Shown in pieces: positions 23,932 to 32,389 of a DNA stretch of 64,000 nucleotides. The notes beneath the pieces are model-generated. The model worked only from the letters and a program-made list of their open reading frames with translations, ran no database searches and was not told the DNA's origin. The position numbers and the translations under genes are program-made. Position 1 is the stretch's first letter; every line of letters begins with the position of its first letter. Source of the stretch: JAXMBX01 sp046349635 (lineage in GTDB: Bacteria > Planctomycetota > Planctomycetia > Planctomycetales > Planctomycetaceae); the NCBI GenBank assembly GCA_046349635.1, contig JAXMBX010000001.1, forward strand, positions 62,001-126,000. Reading direction: 5' to 3'.

Positions 23932-26109
23932 TCAGGCGACTTTGCTGGAGACCAGTTGGTGTCGCAAACGGGCGGCGCGTCCCAGGGCCATCAACGGGAA
24001 GTAGATGCGGTAATAGTGGTAGCGCAGATAGAAAACCTTCGGGAAACCGGTCCCGGTGTAAGGTTTCTCGTCCCAGGTTCCATCCGCCAGTTGGGTGTCG
24101 AGGAGATATTGAATTCCCCGTTCGACTGCTTGCGAATTCGCTTCACCGGCCGCACAAAGTCCCATCAGGGCCCACGCCGTCTGAGAGGGTGTCGGCTCTC
24201 CCTGACCTTTCAGGGTGGGATCTTCGTAACTGCGGGGAGATTCTCCCCAGCCGCCGCAGGGTTGTTGCGCCTGCTCCAGCCATTGGACCGCCTTGCGAAT
24301 CCGGGAATCGGTATCTGGAACTCCGACGGCGTGCAGGCCGACGAGGACCTGCCACGTGCCGTAGAGGTAATTGACCCCCCAACGGCCGATCCAGCTCCCG
24401 TCCTGTTCCTGGGTCTTCCAGATAAACTCAATGCCCCGTTCGATGGCCGGATGGCGGGGGGAAATTCCCAACCGTCCGAACATCTCCAGGACGCGGGCGG
24501 TGATGTCCGGCGTACTGGGGTCGATCATCGCATTGTGGTCGGCGAAGGGAACGCGGGTGAAGAGTTCGCGATCGTTGTTGACGTCGAACGCTCCCCAACC
24601 TCCGTCCCGGTTTTGCATGGCGGTGGTCCAGCGGACCGCGCGGCGCAGCGGATCGACGAAGGGAGAGACGGATTCAATTTCCGCAAACGCAGCCGCCCGA
24701 TTCGTGACGTGTCCCGAGATGATCGTGGTCACCTGGTCCTTCTGAATATGGAACGGTTCACCATTCAGGAAATGCGTTGCCCAGGTCCCCTCGGAGCAGT
24801 GGGGAATGCAGCGGTTGAGGGCCATCGAGACCATGATAGTGTCATCAACGTCCGGGTAGAAAGCGTTTTCGTATTCGAAGAACCAGCCGGCCGGTTCCAC
24901 TCCCTTGGTGCGGAGCGACCAGTCGCCGGGCTGCCGGACCTCTTTGGAGAGGAGCCAGCGCGAGGCCCGCCGCAGCGCGGGATGATCGGCGGGGAGGCCG
25001 ATCTCCCGCAAAGCCATCGTGGCGATGGCGGTATCCCAGACGGGAGATTTGCAGGGTTGCAGGCGGACGGTGGAGCCTTCTTCGATGACCAGCCGTTCCA
25101 GTTCGTTCATCTGCCGTTGGACTTCGGGAGAGTCGTCGCTGTAGCCGAGGCACTTCAGCGCCACCACGCTCCAGATAATGGGAGGGAAGATGGCCCCTAA
25201 TCCATCACTGTGTTCGAAACGGGAGAACATCCATTCTTTGGCGAGCTGGATGGATCGAGTGCGGAACGGTTTCAAACCGCATTTTTCCACGAGTTTGATC
25301 CCCTGGTCGAGCCAGCGGAACATGCGATCCCAGGGGAGGGTGGTCTTTTTCTTGAGGGTGTCCAGTTGCGCGGAGACCCCCATGGTGACCGACAATTCTC
25401 CCGGAGATTTCAGAAACAGTTCGTCGATCTTACCCTCGGTGGGGAGCTTATGGCTCGGTTGGAACGCCCACAGCAGGCTCAATGGAACGAGGATTGTCCG
25501 GGACCAGGCGGACATTTCGTAGATATTGAACGGCATCCAGCTCGGGAGCAGCATCAGCTCCGGCGGCACCGCCGGGCATTGCTTGTAATCGATGATTCCC
25601 AGCAACGCGAAGTAATACCGCGTGAAGCTGTTGACCGCTTCGGCTCCTCCCGCGTTGCGAATCGCTTCCCGGGCGCGGACCATGTACGGGGCTTCCGGAT
25701 CGTGACCGGTCAACTTCAACACCCAATAGGACTTGACCGAGGCGCTGATCTCCAGGTCACCCCCCGGATAGATCGCCCACCCGCCGGTCGGAAGCTGCTG
25801 CTGTTCGATGTATCGCGCGGCGTTGATGGCGCGGGGACTTTTTTGCTGTCCCAGATATGCCAGCAAGAGGATGTATTCGGATTCGAGGATCGTGTCCCCT
25901 TCCAGTTCAGCGACCCAGTGCCCATCGGTCTGCTGTTCCTGCAGCAGGAAGTCGCGGGTTCGCTCGATGGCGTCCTGCAGGCGACTTTGCTGACGGGTCT
26001 GCAGTCCCTCGCGCGTCGCCTGCTCCGGAGTCCAATCGTCGGAGTCGCTGGGAAACTGATGGGGGCCGTCCAACCGAAACCGGCGCGGAGTCCGTTCCTC
26101 TGGCATCAT
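23932..26109 (-). CDS. shc: Squalene-hopene cyclase
   Basis: 725 residues. It folds squalene into hopene, the first step of hopanoid synthesis, as a monotopic membrane enzyme. The acid motif DVDDT is at residues 420-424; its central Asp protonates squalene. QW repeats are visible throughout (for example QLPTGGWAIYPGG, RDGGWGAFDVNN, QEQDGSWIGRWGVNYLYGTW, PCGGWGESP, LADGTWDE). The length is a little over the 630-680 common in bacteria, with an N-terminal extension of about 40 residues. Two adjacent ATG codons start the protein. The ribosome-binding site lies in a hairpin (listed next). The 27134-26289 glycosyltransferase is upstream on the same strand. Confidence 0.97.
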   Translation of the reverse strand: MMPEERTPRRFRLDGPHQFPSDSDDWTPEQATREGLQTRQQSRLQDAIERTRDFLLQEQQTDGHWVAELEGDTILESEYILLLAYLGQQKSPRAINAARYIEQQQLPTGGWAIYPGGDLEISASVKSYWVLKLTGHDPEAPYMVRAREAIRNAGGAEAVNSFTRYYFALLGIIDYKQCPAVPPELMLLPSWMPFNIYEMSAWSRTILVPLSLLWAFQPSHKLPTEGKIDELFLKSPGELSVTMGVSAQLDTLKKKTTLPWDRMFRWLDQGIKLVEKCGLKPFRTRSIQLAKEWMFSRFEHSDGLGAIFPPIIWSVVALKCLGYSDDSPEVQRQMNELERLVIEEGSTVRLQPCKSPVWDTAIATMALREIGLPADHPALRRASRWLLSKEVRQPGDWSLRTKGVEPAGWFFEYENAFYPDVDDTIMVSMALNRCIPHCSEGTWATHFLNGEPFHIQKDQVTTIISGHVTNRAAAFAEIESVSPFVDPLRRAVRWTTAMQNRDGGWGAFDVNNDRELFTRVPFADHNAMIDPSTPDITARVLEMFGRLGISPRHPAIERGIEFIWKTQEQDGSWIGRWGVNYLYGTWQVLVGLHAVGVPDTDSRIRKAVQWLEQAQQPCGGWGESPRSYEDPTLKGQGEPTPSQTAWALMGLCAAGEANSQAVERGIQYLLDTQLADGTWDEKPYTGTGFPKVFYLRYHYYRIYFPLMALGRAARLRHQLVSSKVA

Positions 26110-26113
26110 GTCA

Positions 26114-26133
26114 CAAATCCTTCCTTGGATTTG
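26114..26133 (-). promoter_or_regulatory. Hairpin holding the squalene-hopene cyclase ribosome-binding site
   Basis: On the minus strand CAAATCC and GGATTTG pair perfectly (7 bp) around the loop AAGGAA, four bases before the ATG. The Shine-Dalgarno-like AAGGAAGGA spans the loop and the 3' arm. The stem could lower translation until it is opened by a protein, a small RNA or temperature. Confidence 0.45.
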
Positions 26134-26288
26134 AGGGGGTCACGTTGTTCGTCCGTGCGGCAAACCGTCGCAGGGGATGACTGCGGTGGAGTTCCGTTCG
26201 AAAAAGCCCTCCTCGAACGTAACTCTCGGCGCCTGAATCAAATAAGGGGTCGAATTTTAGGTCTTTCGGGAGATCGCCGCAACCGCAA

Positions 26289-27134
26289 TCAGAGGGAAAC
26301 GACTGATTTTTGGGGGGTTTCGTGCAAACGGCGGGTGACCTGGACGGAACGGGGCCAGTTGTCGTCCATGACCCGGTGTTCCTCCGGAAGTTCGCGGGGA
26401 ACATTCAGCAGCCGCCAGGGGCGATTCCGGATCTGCATCCAGCGGACCATGAACAGATCGCACATCGGTCCCCAGAAACGATTCAGGACTCCATAGTGAG
26501 ACGTTCCCGCTTTCCGAGCGAAATGGCGGACCCGGACTTCGGTCACGGAGAAGCCCTGAATCTGCACCAAAGCCGGGAAAAAGCGATGCATGCCGTGGAA
26601 CAAGGGGAGCCGCGCGACGGTGTGTCGGCGAAAGGCCTTGAGAGAGCAGCCGCTGTCGTGGATTCCGTCTTTCAGGATCCAGCGGCGGATGGTGTTCGCG
26701 AATTTGGAGGCATACCGTCTGGACCAGCCATCCTGGCGATTGGAGCGCCAGCCGCAGACCATGTCGTAAAATCCCAGGGCCTTGATCAGGCGTGGAATTT
26801 CAGAGGGAGGATTTTGTCCATCCGCATCGAGCGTGATCAAGATTTCACCCCGGGAGGTGCGGAACCCCGCGTCAAACGCGGCCGACTGCCCGTGATTCAT
26901 GTCGAACCGCAAGCTGACCAGTTCGGGGATCATTTCCTGCAGGAAAGTGAGGACCAGCGGGGTCTCATCCTGGGAACCGTCATCCACGACGATGATTTCA
27001 TAAGGCTCGCCGAGTTCCTCCATGACGGCCTGCAGCGAAGAGAGGAGGTTCGGGAGATTCTCCGCCTCATTGTGAGCGGGAATCACGACCGAATATCGGA
27101 GCGCATCCTTCGTGAATTCCATTTCACGCACCAT
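26289..27134 (-). CDS. Family 2 glycosyltransferase (dolichol-phosphate mannosyltransferase-like)
   Basis: 281 residues. The N-terminal GT-A fold is clear: YSVVIPAHNEAENLPNLLSSLQAVMEELGEPYEIIVVDDGSQDET, GQSAAFDAGFRTSRGEILITLDADGQNPPSEI (metal-binding DAD) and DGIHDSGCSLKAFRR. This is the DPM1/GtrB-like branch, which moves a sugar from a nucleotide donor to a polyprenyl phosphate or other lipid. I see no C-terminal membrane helices, so it should work as a peripheral protein. Its position just upstream of shc makes a lipid acceptor, even a hopanoid head-group, possible, but this is inference. ATG 27122 is an alternative start. Confidence 0.88.
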   Translation of the reverse strand: MVREMEFTKDALRYSVVIPAHNEAENLPNLLSSLQAVMEELGEPYEIIVVDDGSQDETPLVLTFLQEMIPELVSLRFDMNHGQSAAFDAGFRTSRGEILITLDADGQNPPSEIPRLIKALGFYDMVCGWRSNRQDGWSRRYASKFANTIRRWILKDGIHDSGCSLKAFRRHTVARLPLFHGMHRFFPALVQIQGFSVTEVRVRHFARKAGTSHYGVLNRFWGPMCDLFMVRWMQIRNRPWRLLNVPRELPEEHRVMDDNWPRSVQVTRRLHETPQKSVVSL

Positions 27135-27273
27135 CCCTGAAGGTTCTCAGACTTCCGAAGCCTGTGCGATGTTCCGTGCTGCATGTGGGGCAGCGTGGGT
27201 GTCAAAACCAAGAATTATCATACCGGCCGAATTTCGGCCCGGCAAGAAGTCCTTTTCCGACAGGGATTTCCGG

Positions 27274-28155
27274 TCAATTCCAGTGCGGTGGGGTGGGCTT
27301 CACCTGCCCGTCAAACCGCAAATACTCGCCGATTTTCGCGGAGGTGGCCAGTTTCTGTTTGAGCTCGGAGGCAATGGTTTCGAGCTTCAGGAGAGGAGCC
27401 GGTTCTTGCGGCGCGACGGTCAACTCCCCCTGCAAAGGCTGATATTCGGGGGTGTTGGGGACGCAACTCAGAATGGCGGACCGGATGGCTTCCTGATATT
27501 CCCCCAGAAAGGCGGGTTCGGGGTACGGTTCCTTGAAGGCTCGCTTCAGGCCGCTCAGGACCAGTTGCCGTGCCCAGGGTGAGTTCCCCTTGTCCGTCGA
27601 ATTGGCAATCATGCCGGCGAACGTGAATTCGCAGCCCCGTTCGGGGTCGAAGGCGTAGTCCTGCACCGGGTACTCCTGCAGCAGCGAGCCGAGGAGGATA
27701 TCGGTCCAGCGTTCCATCTTGCGCCGCAGGCCGTCGATCTCCGCAATCTGCAGATACGCCCGTTCGCACCAGCGGTTCATGAACGACAGCAGCGCGTGTC
27801 GGACTTCCAGGTGTTGGAGCAGCACGTGCCGAGCGACACTTTTGGTTGTCAGTTGTCCGGAGATATGGTGGCTCGATTCGAGGATCGCCCCCCAGACCCG
27901 CCCCAGCATTTCCGTGGTCAGGATCTCCTGACAGGCATCGTGGGCCTGGTCCCAGAGAAACTCGGCGGTTTCATCGGCGGGAAGTTCAGAAAGTTCCCGC
28001 TCCAGTTCCTTCAGTCGTTTCATGGAGGACTGCGCCTGCTGTCTGGAAGTGCTGCGGAACTGCTCCAGAGCCGCGCCGGGAAAAGATTCCGCGTGCTGGG
28101 CGAGTTGTTCCGCGTGCCGGGAGAGAACGCCAATGAATTCGACGAGGTGGGGCAT
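27274..28155 (-). CDS. Conserved hypothetical protein
   Basis: 293 residues, soluble and largely helical with charged Leu-rich stretches (RQQAQSSMKRLKELERELSEL). The segment AKIGEYLRFDGQVKPTPPHWN ends the protein. I do not recognise a domain. The conserved-looking core is WDQAHDACQEILTTEMLGRVWGAILESSHHISG followed by VARHVLLQHLEVRHALLSFMNRW. It could be a metal-binding helical bundle, judging from the spaced His and Glu residues, but nothing proves this. ATG 28155 is used because the longer form would need TTG. It is the first of the minus-strand group that includes GT2 and shc, with a 139-base gap to the next gene. Confidence 0.7.
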   Translation of the reverse strand: MPHLVEFIGVLSRHAEQLAQHAESFPGAALEQFRSTSRQQAQSSMKRLKELERELSELPADETAEFLWDQAHDACQEILTTEMLGRVWGAILESSHHISGQLTTKSVARHVLLQHLEVRHALLSFMNRWCERAYLQIAEIDGLRRKMERWTDILLGSLLQEYPVQDYAFDPERGCEFTFAGMIANSTDKGNSPWARQLVLSGLKRAFKEPYPEPAFLGEYQEAIRSAILSCVPNTPEYQPLQGELTVAPQEPAPLLKLETIASELKQKLATSAKIGEYLRFDGQVKPTPPHWN

Positions 28156-28610
28156 ATCGATCAATCTGTGGAGGAGTGAAATCTGTCAGGCATGAAACCG
28201 GGCAATCCTTGGGCTGAGGCCGCGGATTGAGGGAATGCAAAGCCGATTCCACCTGTGCCACGAGTGATCGGAATGTTCGGAACCTGCTGCCCGTCAGTGG
28301 TTTAGGAGTCTGTTAAGGCGTCTGAACATATTGTCCATGTTGACGCGGAACAACGTCCGTGAGCGGGGAGCGTGGCGTTCAGGCGACGCGCCGCGCGGTT
28401 GACGGCTGAGTTCGAACAACCGTCACAACCGTCACGATCGCCGGAATGCGGGGAAAATGCCTCAGCGGAAGGGATCACAGCTCAACGAGCCAAGGCAAAT
28501 CCTGAGCTAGCGTTAGCTAGTACCAAGTCCGGCTTTGAAATGGCCCCCAATTCGGGCTGCTTTCATTCGTGACGTGTCCGCACAGATTCTTTTTTTTCCA
28601 CAACTTTCTC
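28156..28610. other. Divergent non-coding region with short repeats
   Basis: No gene is supported. It lies between a minus-strand gene and the plus-strand diguanylate cyclase. Two ACCGTCAC-type direct repeats lie near 28420-28436. A palindrome CTAGC-GTTA-GCTAG lies at 28507-28520. It is preceded and followed by ordinary sequence. The palindrome could be an operator or an intergenic repeat element. Confidence 0.4.
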
Positions 28611-30344
28611 ATGCTCGCCCACTGGATCAACACGCTGTCGACGTATTCGGACCAGCTCACCATGGCGCTGTTGGCGTCGGTCTGTCTGGTGCAGTACTAC
28701 TTTTCGATGCGCCGGCTGGAAGAAACGTTGCGCATGGCCGCCAGTTACCAGGCTCTGTTGCAGGGGATGGAGGCGGAACTCGCCCTCGGGCAGAAAGAGC
28801 GGGGGCTGATCCGGCTGGAAACGCAGATCCTGAGAGACTTCATCGGCGAACCCGATGCGCAGCGCGCCATCCGCTCGCTCCTGCAACGGTTCCTCCCTTC
28901 ACGCGATAAAGGTTTCGCGGGATTTCTCCAGATGCGCCCCGAACCCCACATGGCGTTCCAGTGCGGCTGGGAACTCGATCTCGCGTCCGAAATTGTCCTC
29001 GAACCGCTCCTGATGCTGCAGTTGACGGCCGGGAAAACGGTTCATCTGCTTCCGCAGGGAAACACCACGTCCGAAATCTGGCGCTGGTTTCCCACTCTGT
29101 ACCGCCGCCAGATCCAGGAATTGTATCTGTTCCCGATCCGCTCCAAAAAAGATCAGCGGAACCTTTCCGCGGTCCTGATCACCACGAATCTCATCCCCGG
29201 GGGAACGTCTCCGGCTCAACAAATTGATTTGATCGACCGGGTTCTGTCCTCCGTCGCGACCGCTTTCGAACAACAGCAGTCTCTGGAACTGCATCGGCAG
29301 CAGTTGCGTTGGACCAGCGATATGCTGGAACTGCACGCACTGGCCGACCAGAAAACGGAAAACCCGGTCCAGATGACGCAGTCCCTGGTCGACCGACTCT
29401 CGGAAATGATCGGCGCGGACCGGGGGAGCCTGTATTTCGGCGGCCAGTTGATGAACCGCGTTTCCCCCGACCAGCCGCTGACGCCGCTGGTTTCCTGGGG
29501 CACCTCGTTCCAGCCCGGGGTCCGCGAAATCTGGCAGCAATACGAAGGCCAGCTCGTCACCCAGGCTGTGAATCAGGGAGGCTGTATCGCGTTTGACCGG
29601 AAAGAACTGGAAGAACGGAACATCTGCAGCCTGATGGGGACGGCAATGACCATGCCGTTGATCCAGAACAAGAAAACGATCGGCGTCCTCTGTTTCGTGC
29701 GCAAGAACTTCCAGTCGTTCACCGTCGAACAGCAGCAACTGGTGCAATGGGCGGGAGAATTCCTCGCCAACCAGATCCTCCGCACGATCAACCAGGCCTA
29801 CGTCGAACGGGAAGCCCGTCTGGACGGCCTGACGAAACTCGCGAACCGCCGCACCTTCGATCTGCATATCGCCAAGGAAATGCAGATGTGCACGGAGAAC
29901 GGCATCGACTGCTCGCTCATCCTGCTGGACCTGGATCACTTCAAGTCCGTCAACGATACTTATGGCCACCAGGCGGGAGACCAGGTTCTCCGCAAGGCGG
30001 CCGAGGTCCTTCGCGAGCAGACCCAGAAAACCCGCTCCGGAGATCGCACCCTGTGCGCCCGGTACGGCGGAGAAGAACTGGCGGTCGTGTTGCCGGCGGT
30101 GGGAGCCGCGGGAGCGCAGCGCATTGCCGAGGAGATCCGCAGGGCGATCGAAGAAACCGCCGTCATGTGGGATGATTTCCCGATCCACGTGACGATCAGC
30201 GCGGGTGTGGCCAGTTGTCCGCAACATGGCACGAGCGTGGAAGAATTGATTGCCGCCGCGGACTCGGGCCTGTATGCCGCCAAGAAGCAAGGGCGTAACC
30301 AGGTGGTCGTCCCACAGCCTGCCGTCGCCGAACCGGTCGGCTGA
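28611..30344 (+). CDS. GAF-GGDEF diguanylate cyclase
   Basis: 577 residues from ATG 28611. One hydrophobic segment (LTMALLASVCLVQYYFSM) near the N-terminus anchors it in the membrane, followed by a coiled segment. Two GAF-like sensor regions follow, about 55-225 and 245-405 (the second has LSEMIGADRGSLYFGGQLMNRV and MTMPLIQNKKTIGVLCFV). The C-terminal GGDEF domain, 410-565, has DGLTKLANRRTFD, DLDHFKSVNDTYGHQAGDQVL and the signature GGEEL. It should make cyclic di-GMP, which favours the sessile state over flagellar motility. An RxxD sits seven rather than five residues before GGEEL, so the usual product-inhibition site may be displaced. A GTG at 28569 would add 14 residues. Confidence 0.92.
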   Translation: MLAHWINTLSTYSDQLTMALLASVCLVQYYFSMRRLEETLRMAASYQALLQGMEAELALGQKERGLIRLETQILRDFIGEPDAQRAIRSLLQRFLPSRDKGFAGFLQMRPEPHMAFQCGWELDLASEIVLEPLLMLQLTAGKTVHLLPQGNTTSEIWRWFPTLYRRQIQELYLFPIRSKKDQRNLSAVLITTNLIPGGTSPAQQIDLIDRVLSSVATAFEQQQSLELHRQQLRWTSDMLELHALADQKTENPVQMTQSLVDRLSEMIGADRGSLYFGGQLMNRVSPDQPLTPLVSWGTSFQPGVREIWQQYEGQLVTQAVNQGGCIAFDRKELEERNICSLMGTAMTMPLIQNKKTIGVLCFVRKNFQSFTVEQQQLVQWAGEFLANQILRTINQAYVEREARLDGLTKLANRRTFDLHIAKEMQMCTENGIDCSLILLDLDHFKSVNDTYGHQAGDQVLRKAAEVLREQTQKTRSGDRTLCARYGGEELAVVLPAVGAAGAQRIAEEIRRAIEETAVMWDDFPIHVTISAGVASCPQHGTSVEELIAAADSGLYAAKKQGRNQVVVPQPAVAEPVG

Positions 30345-30650
30345 GATGCCGCAGGAAAGACTGCAGGCAGAAAATCTTTCTGAGAGCCCGATCCTCTCCG
30401 CGGCTCATGCTGTCCTCCATTCCGGTCGGAACCCGCTGGCGGAGACGTCAAGAATTTCCGGCTTCGGGATGACCGTTCTCCGGACGTAAACGGGTTGAAT
30501 CCGGGCCTCTGCGCTTGACCCATTCCGCCCCGCCCCCCGAGAATGGCCTGTTCCCAACCTGTTTCCCGCCACGGCTTGCGCGTCTCCGCCGTGACTGCGG
30601 GAATTCTGATTTCCAACGGCATCGACGCACTCATTCGCAAGACAGGTATC
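30345..30650. other. Gap before ilvD with a weak promoter candidate
   Basis: No gene is seen. TTGACC at 30515 and GAGAAT at 30539 are spaced by 18 bases and are oriented towards ilvD. This would be a weak sigma-70-type promoter, matched by eye only. No leader peptide rich in branched-chain amino acids and no terminator pair typical of attenuation is apparent. Confidence 0.25.
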
Positions 30651-32333
30651 ATGACCGCACCCATCCTCAACAAATACAGTTCCCGCATCACCCAGCCCCG
30701 CTCGCAGGGAGCGTCGCAGGCCATGTTGTACGCCACCGGCCTGACCGAGGCGGATATGAACAAGCCCCAGGTCGGCATTGCCAGCGTCTGGTATGAAGGG
30801 AACCCCTGCAACATGCACCTCAACATCCTGGCCGAAAAGGTCAAGGAAGGGGTGCAGAAGGCGGGAATGGTGGGGATGCGGTTCAATACCATCGGCGTCA
30901 GCGACGGGATCTCGATGGGAACCGAGGGGATGTCCTACTCCCTGCAGTCTCGCGACCTGATTGCCGACTCCATCGAAACCGTCACCTGCGCCCAGTGGTA
31001 CGATGCGAATATCTCGATTCCGGGTTGCGACAAGAACATGCCCGGCTGCCTGATGGCGATGGGCCGCATGAACCGCCCCTCGATCATGGTGTATGGGGGC
31101 ACGATTGCCGCCGGCTGCCTGCAGGACAAAAAGCTGGACATCGTTTCCGCGTTCCAGTCCTACGGCGAATACATTTCCGGCAAGATCGACGACAAGGAAC
31201 GACAATCCATCGTCCGCAAAAGCTGTCCCGGAGCCGGGGCGTGCGGCGGGATGTACACCGCGAATACCATGGCCTCCGCCATTGAAGCGATGGGGATGAC
31301 GCTCCCCTACAGCTCCTCAATCCCGGCGGAGAATCCCAAGAAACTTGAAGAATGCATTCAGGCGGGTGAGGCCATCAAGGTTCTGCTGGAAAAAGACATC
31401 AAGCCCCGTGACATCATGACCCGTGCCGCGTTCGAAAACGCGATGGTGGTGATCATGGCCCTCGGCGGTTCCACGAACGCCGTGCTGCACCTGATTGCCA
31501 TGGCGCGTGCGGTGAACGTCCCCCTCACGATCGACGATTTCCAGAAGGTGAGCGATCGCGTGCCTTATCTCGCCGATCTCAAACCGAGCGGCAAATACGT
31601 CATGGAAGACCTGCAGTACGTCGGCGGTACCCCTGCGGTGTTGAAGTACCTCCTGGAAAAAGGGCTGCTCGATGGGAGCTGCATGACCGTCACCGGGCGG
31701 ACGCTGGCGGAAAATCTCCGCGATCTTCCCGGCCTTACGGCTGGTCAGCAGATCATTCAACCCCTGGAAAAGCCGATCAAGGAAACCGGGCACATCCGGA
31801 TCCTGCGTGGGAACCTCGCTCCCGAGGGAGCCGTCGCGAAAATCACCGGCAAGGAAGGGCTCGTCTTCAAGGGCACCGCGAAAGTCTTCGATCAGGAAGA
31901 GGCGATGCTCGCGGGCCTGGAACAAGGAAAGATCCAGAAGGGGGATGTCATCATCATCCGCTATGAAGGGCCCAAGGGTGGACCCGGCATGCCGGAGATG
32001 CTCACTCCCACCTCCGCGATCATGGGGGCGGGCCTGGGGAGCGACGTCGCCCTGATGACCGACGGCCGTTTCTCTGGCGGTTCCCACGGCTTCATCGTCG
32101 GGCACATCACCCCCGAAGCCCAGGTCGGCGGTCCCATTGCCCTCGTGCAGGACGGAGATACGATTACCATCGACGCGGAGAAGAACCGCATCGATGTCGA
32201 TATCAGCGAGGCCGAATTCGCCAAACGCCGCGCTGCATTTGTCGCTCCGCCGTTCCAGGCGACCCGCGGAACTCTGTACAAGTACATCAAGAACGTGAAG
32301 TCCGCCTCGGAAGGCTGCGTGACGGACGAGTAG
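30651..32333 (+). CDS. ilvD: Dihydroxy-acid dehydratase
   Basis: 560 residues, full length. It dehydrates 2,3-dihydroxy-isovalerate and 2,3-dihydroxy-3-methylvalerate to the 2-oxo acids in valine, leucine and isoleucine synthesis. Three Cys in the contexts GNPCNMHL, PGCDKNMPGC and SCPGAGACGGMYTANTMAS fit the iron-sulfur cluster ligands. The end has GRFSGGSHGFIVGHITPEAQVGGPIALVQDGDTI, the highly conserved C-terminal block. ATG 30651 begins just before the family's TAPILNKYSSRITQ. The frame is open 36 codons further upstream, but without similarity. Confidence 0.97.
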   Translation: MTAPILNKYSSRITQPRSQGASQAMLYATGLTEADMNKPQVGIASVWYEGNPCNMHLNILAEKVKEGVQKAGMVGMRFNTIGVSDGISMGTEGMSYSLQSRDLIADSIETVTCAQWYDANISIPGCDKNMPGCLMAMGRMNRPSIMVYGGTIAAGCLQDKKLDIVSAFQSYGEYISGKIDDKERQSIVRKSCPGAGACGGMYTANTMASAIEAMGMTLPYSSSIPAENPKKLEECIQAGEAIKVLLEKDIKPRDIMTRAAFENAMVVIMALGGSTNAVLHLIAMARAVNVPLTIDDFQKVSDRVPYLADLKPSGKYVMEDLQYVGGTPAVLKYLLEKGLLDGSCMTVTGRTLAENLRDLPGLTAGQQIIQPLEKPIKETGHIRILRGNLAPEGAVAKITGKEGLVFKGTAKVFDQEEAMLAGLEQGKIQKGDVIIIRYEGPKGGPGMPEMLTPTSAIMGAGLGSDVALMTDGRFSGGSHGFIVGHITPEAQVGGPIALVQDGDTITIDAEKNRIDVDISEAEFAKRRAAFVAPPFQATRGTLYKYIKNVKSASEGCVTDE

Positions 32334-32389
32334 TCGGCCGCGAAACGACAACTGAGACGGCAGCGTCGGCGAGCAGGGAGGCGTGCGGG

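Noticed and set aside
28899..30290. A 463-codon minus-strand frame opposite the diguanylate cyclase
   Set aside because: It is a shadow of the GGDEF gene. The plus strand carries the GAF and GGDEF motifs.
30345..30650. An attenuator leader peptide for ilvD
   Set aside because: There is no short frame rich in Leu, Val or Ile codons and no terminator/antiterminator pair.
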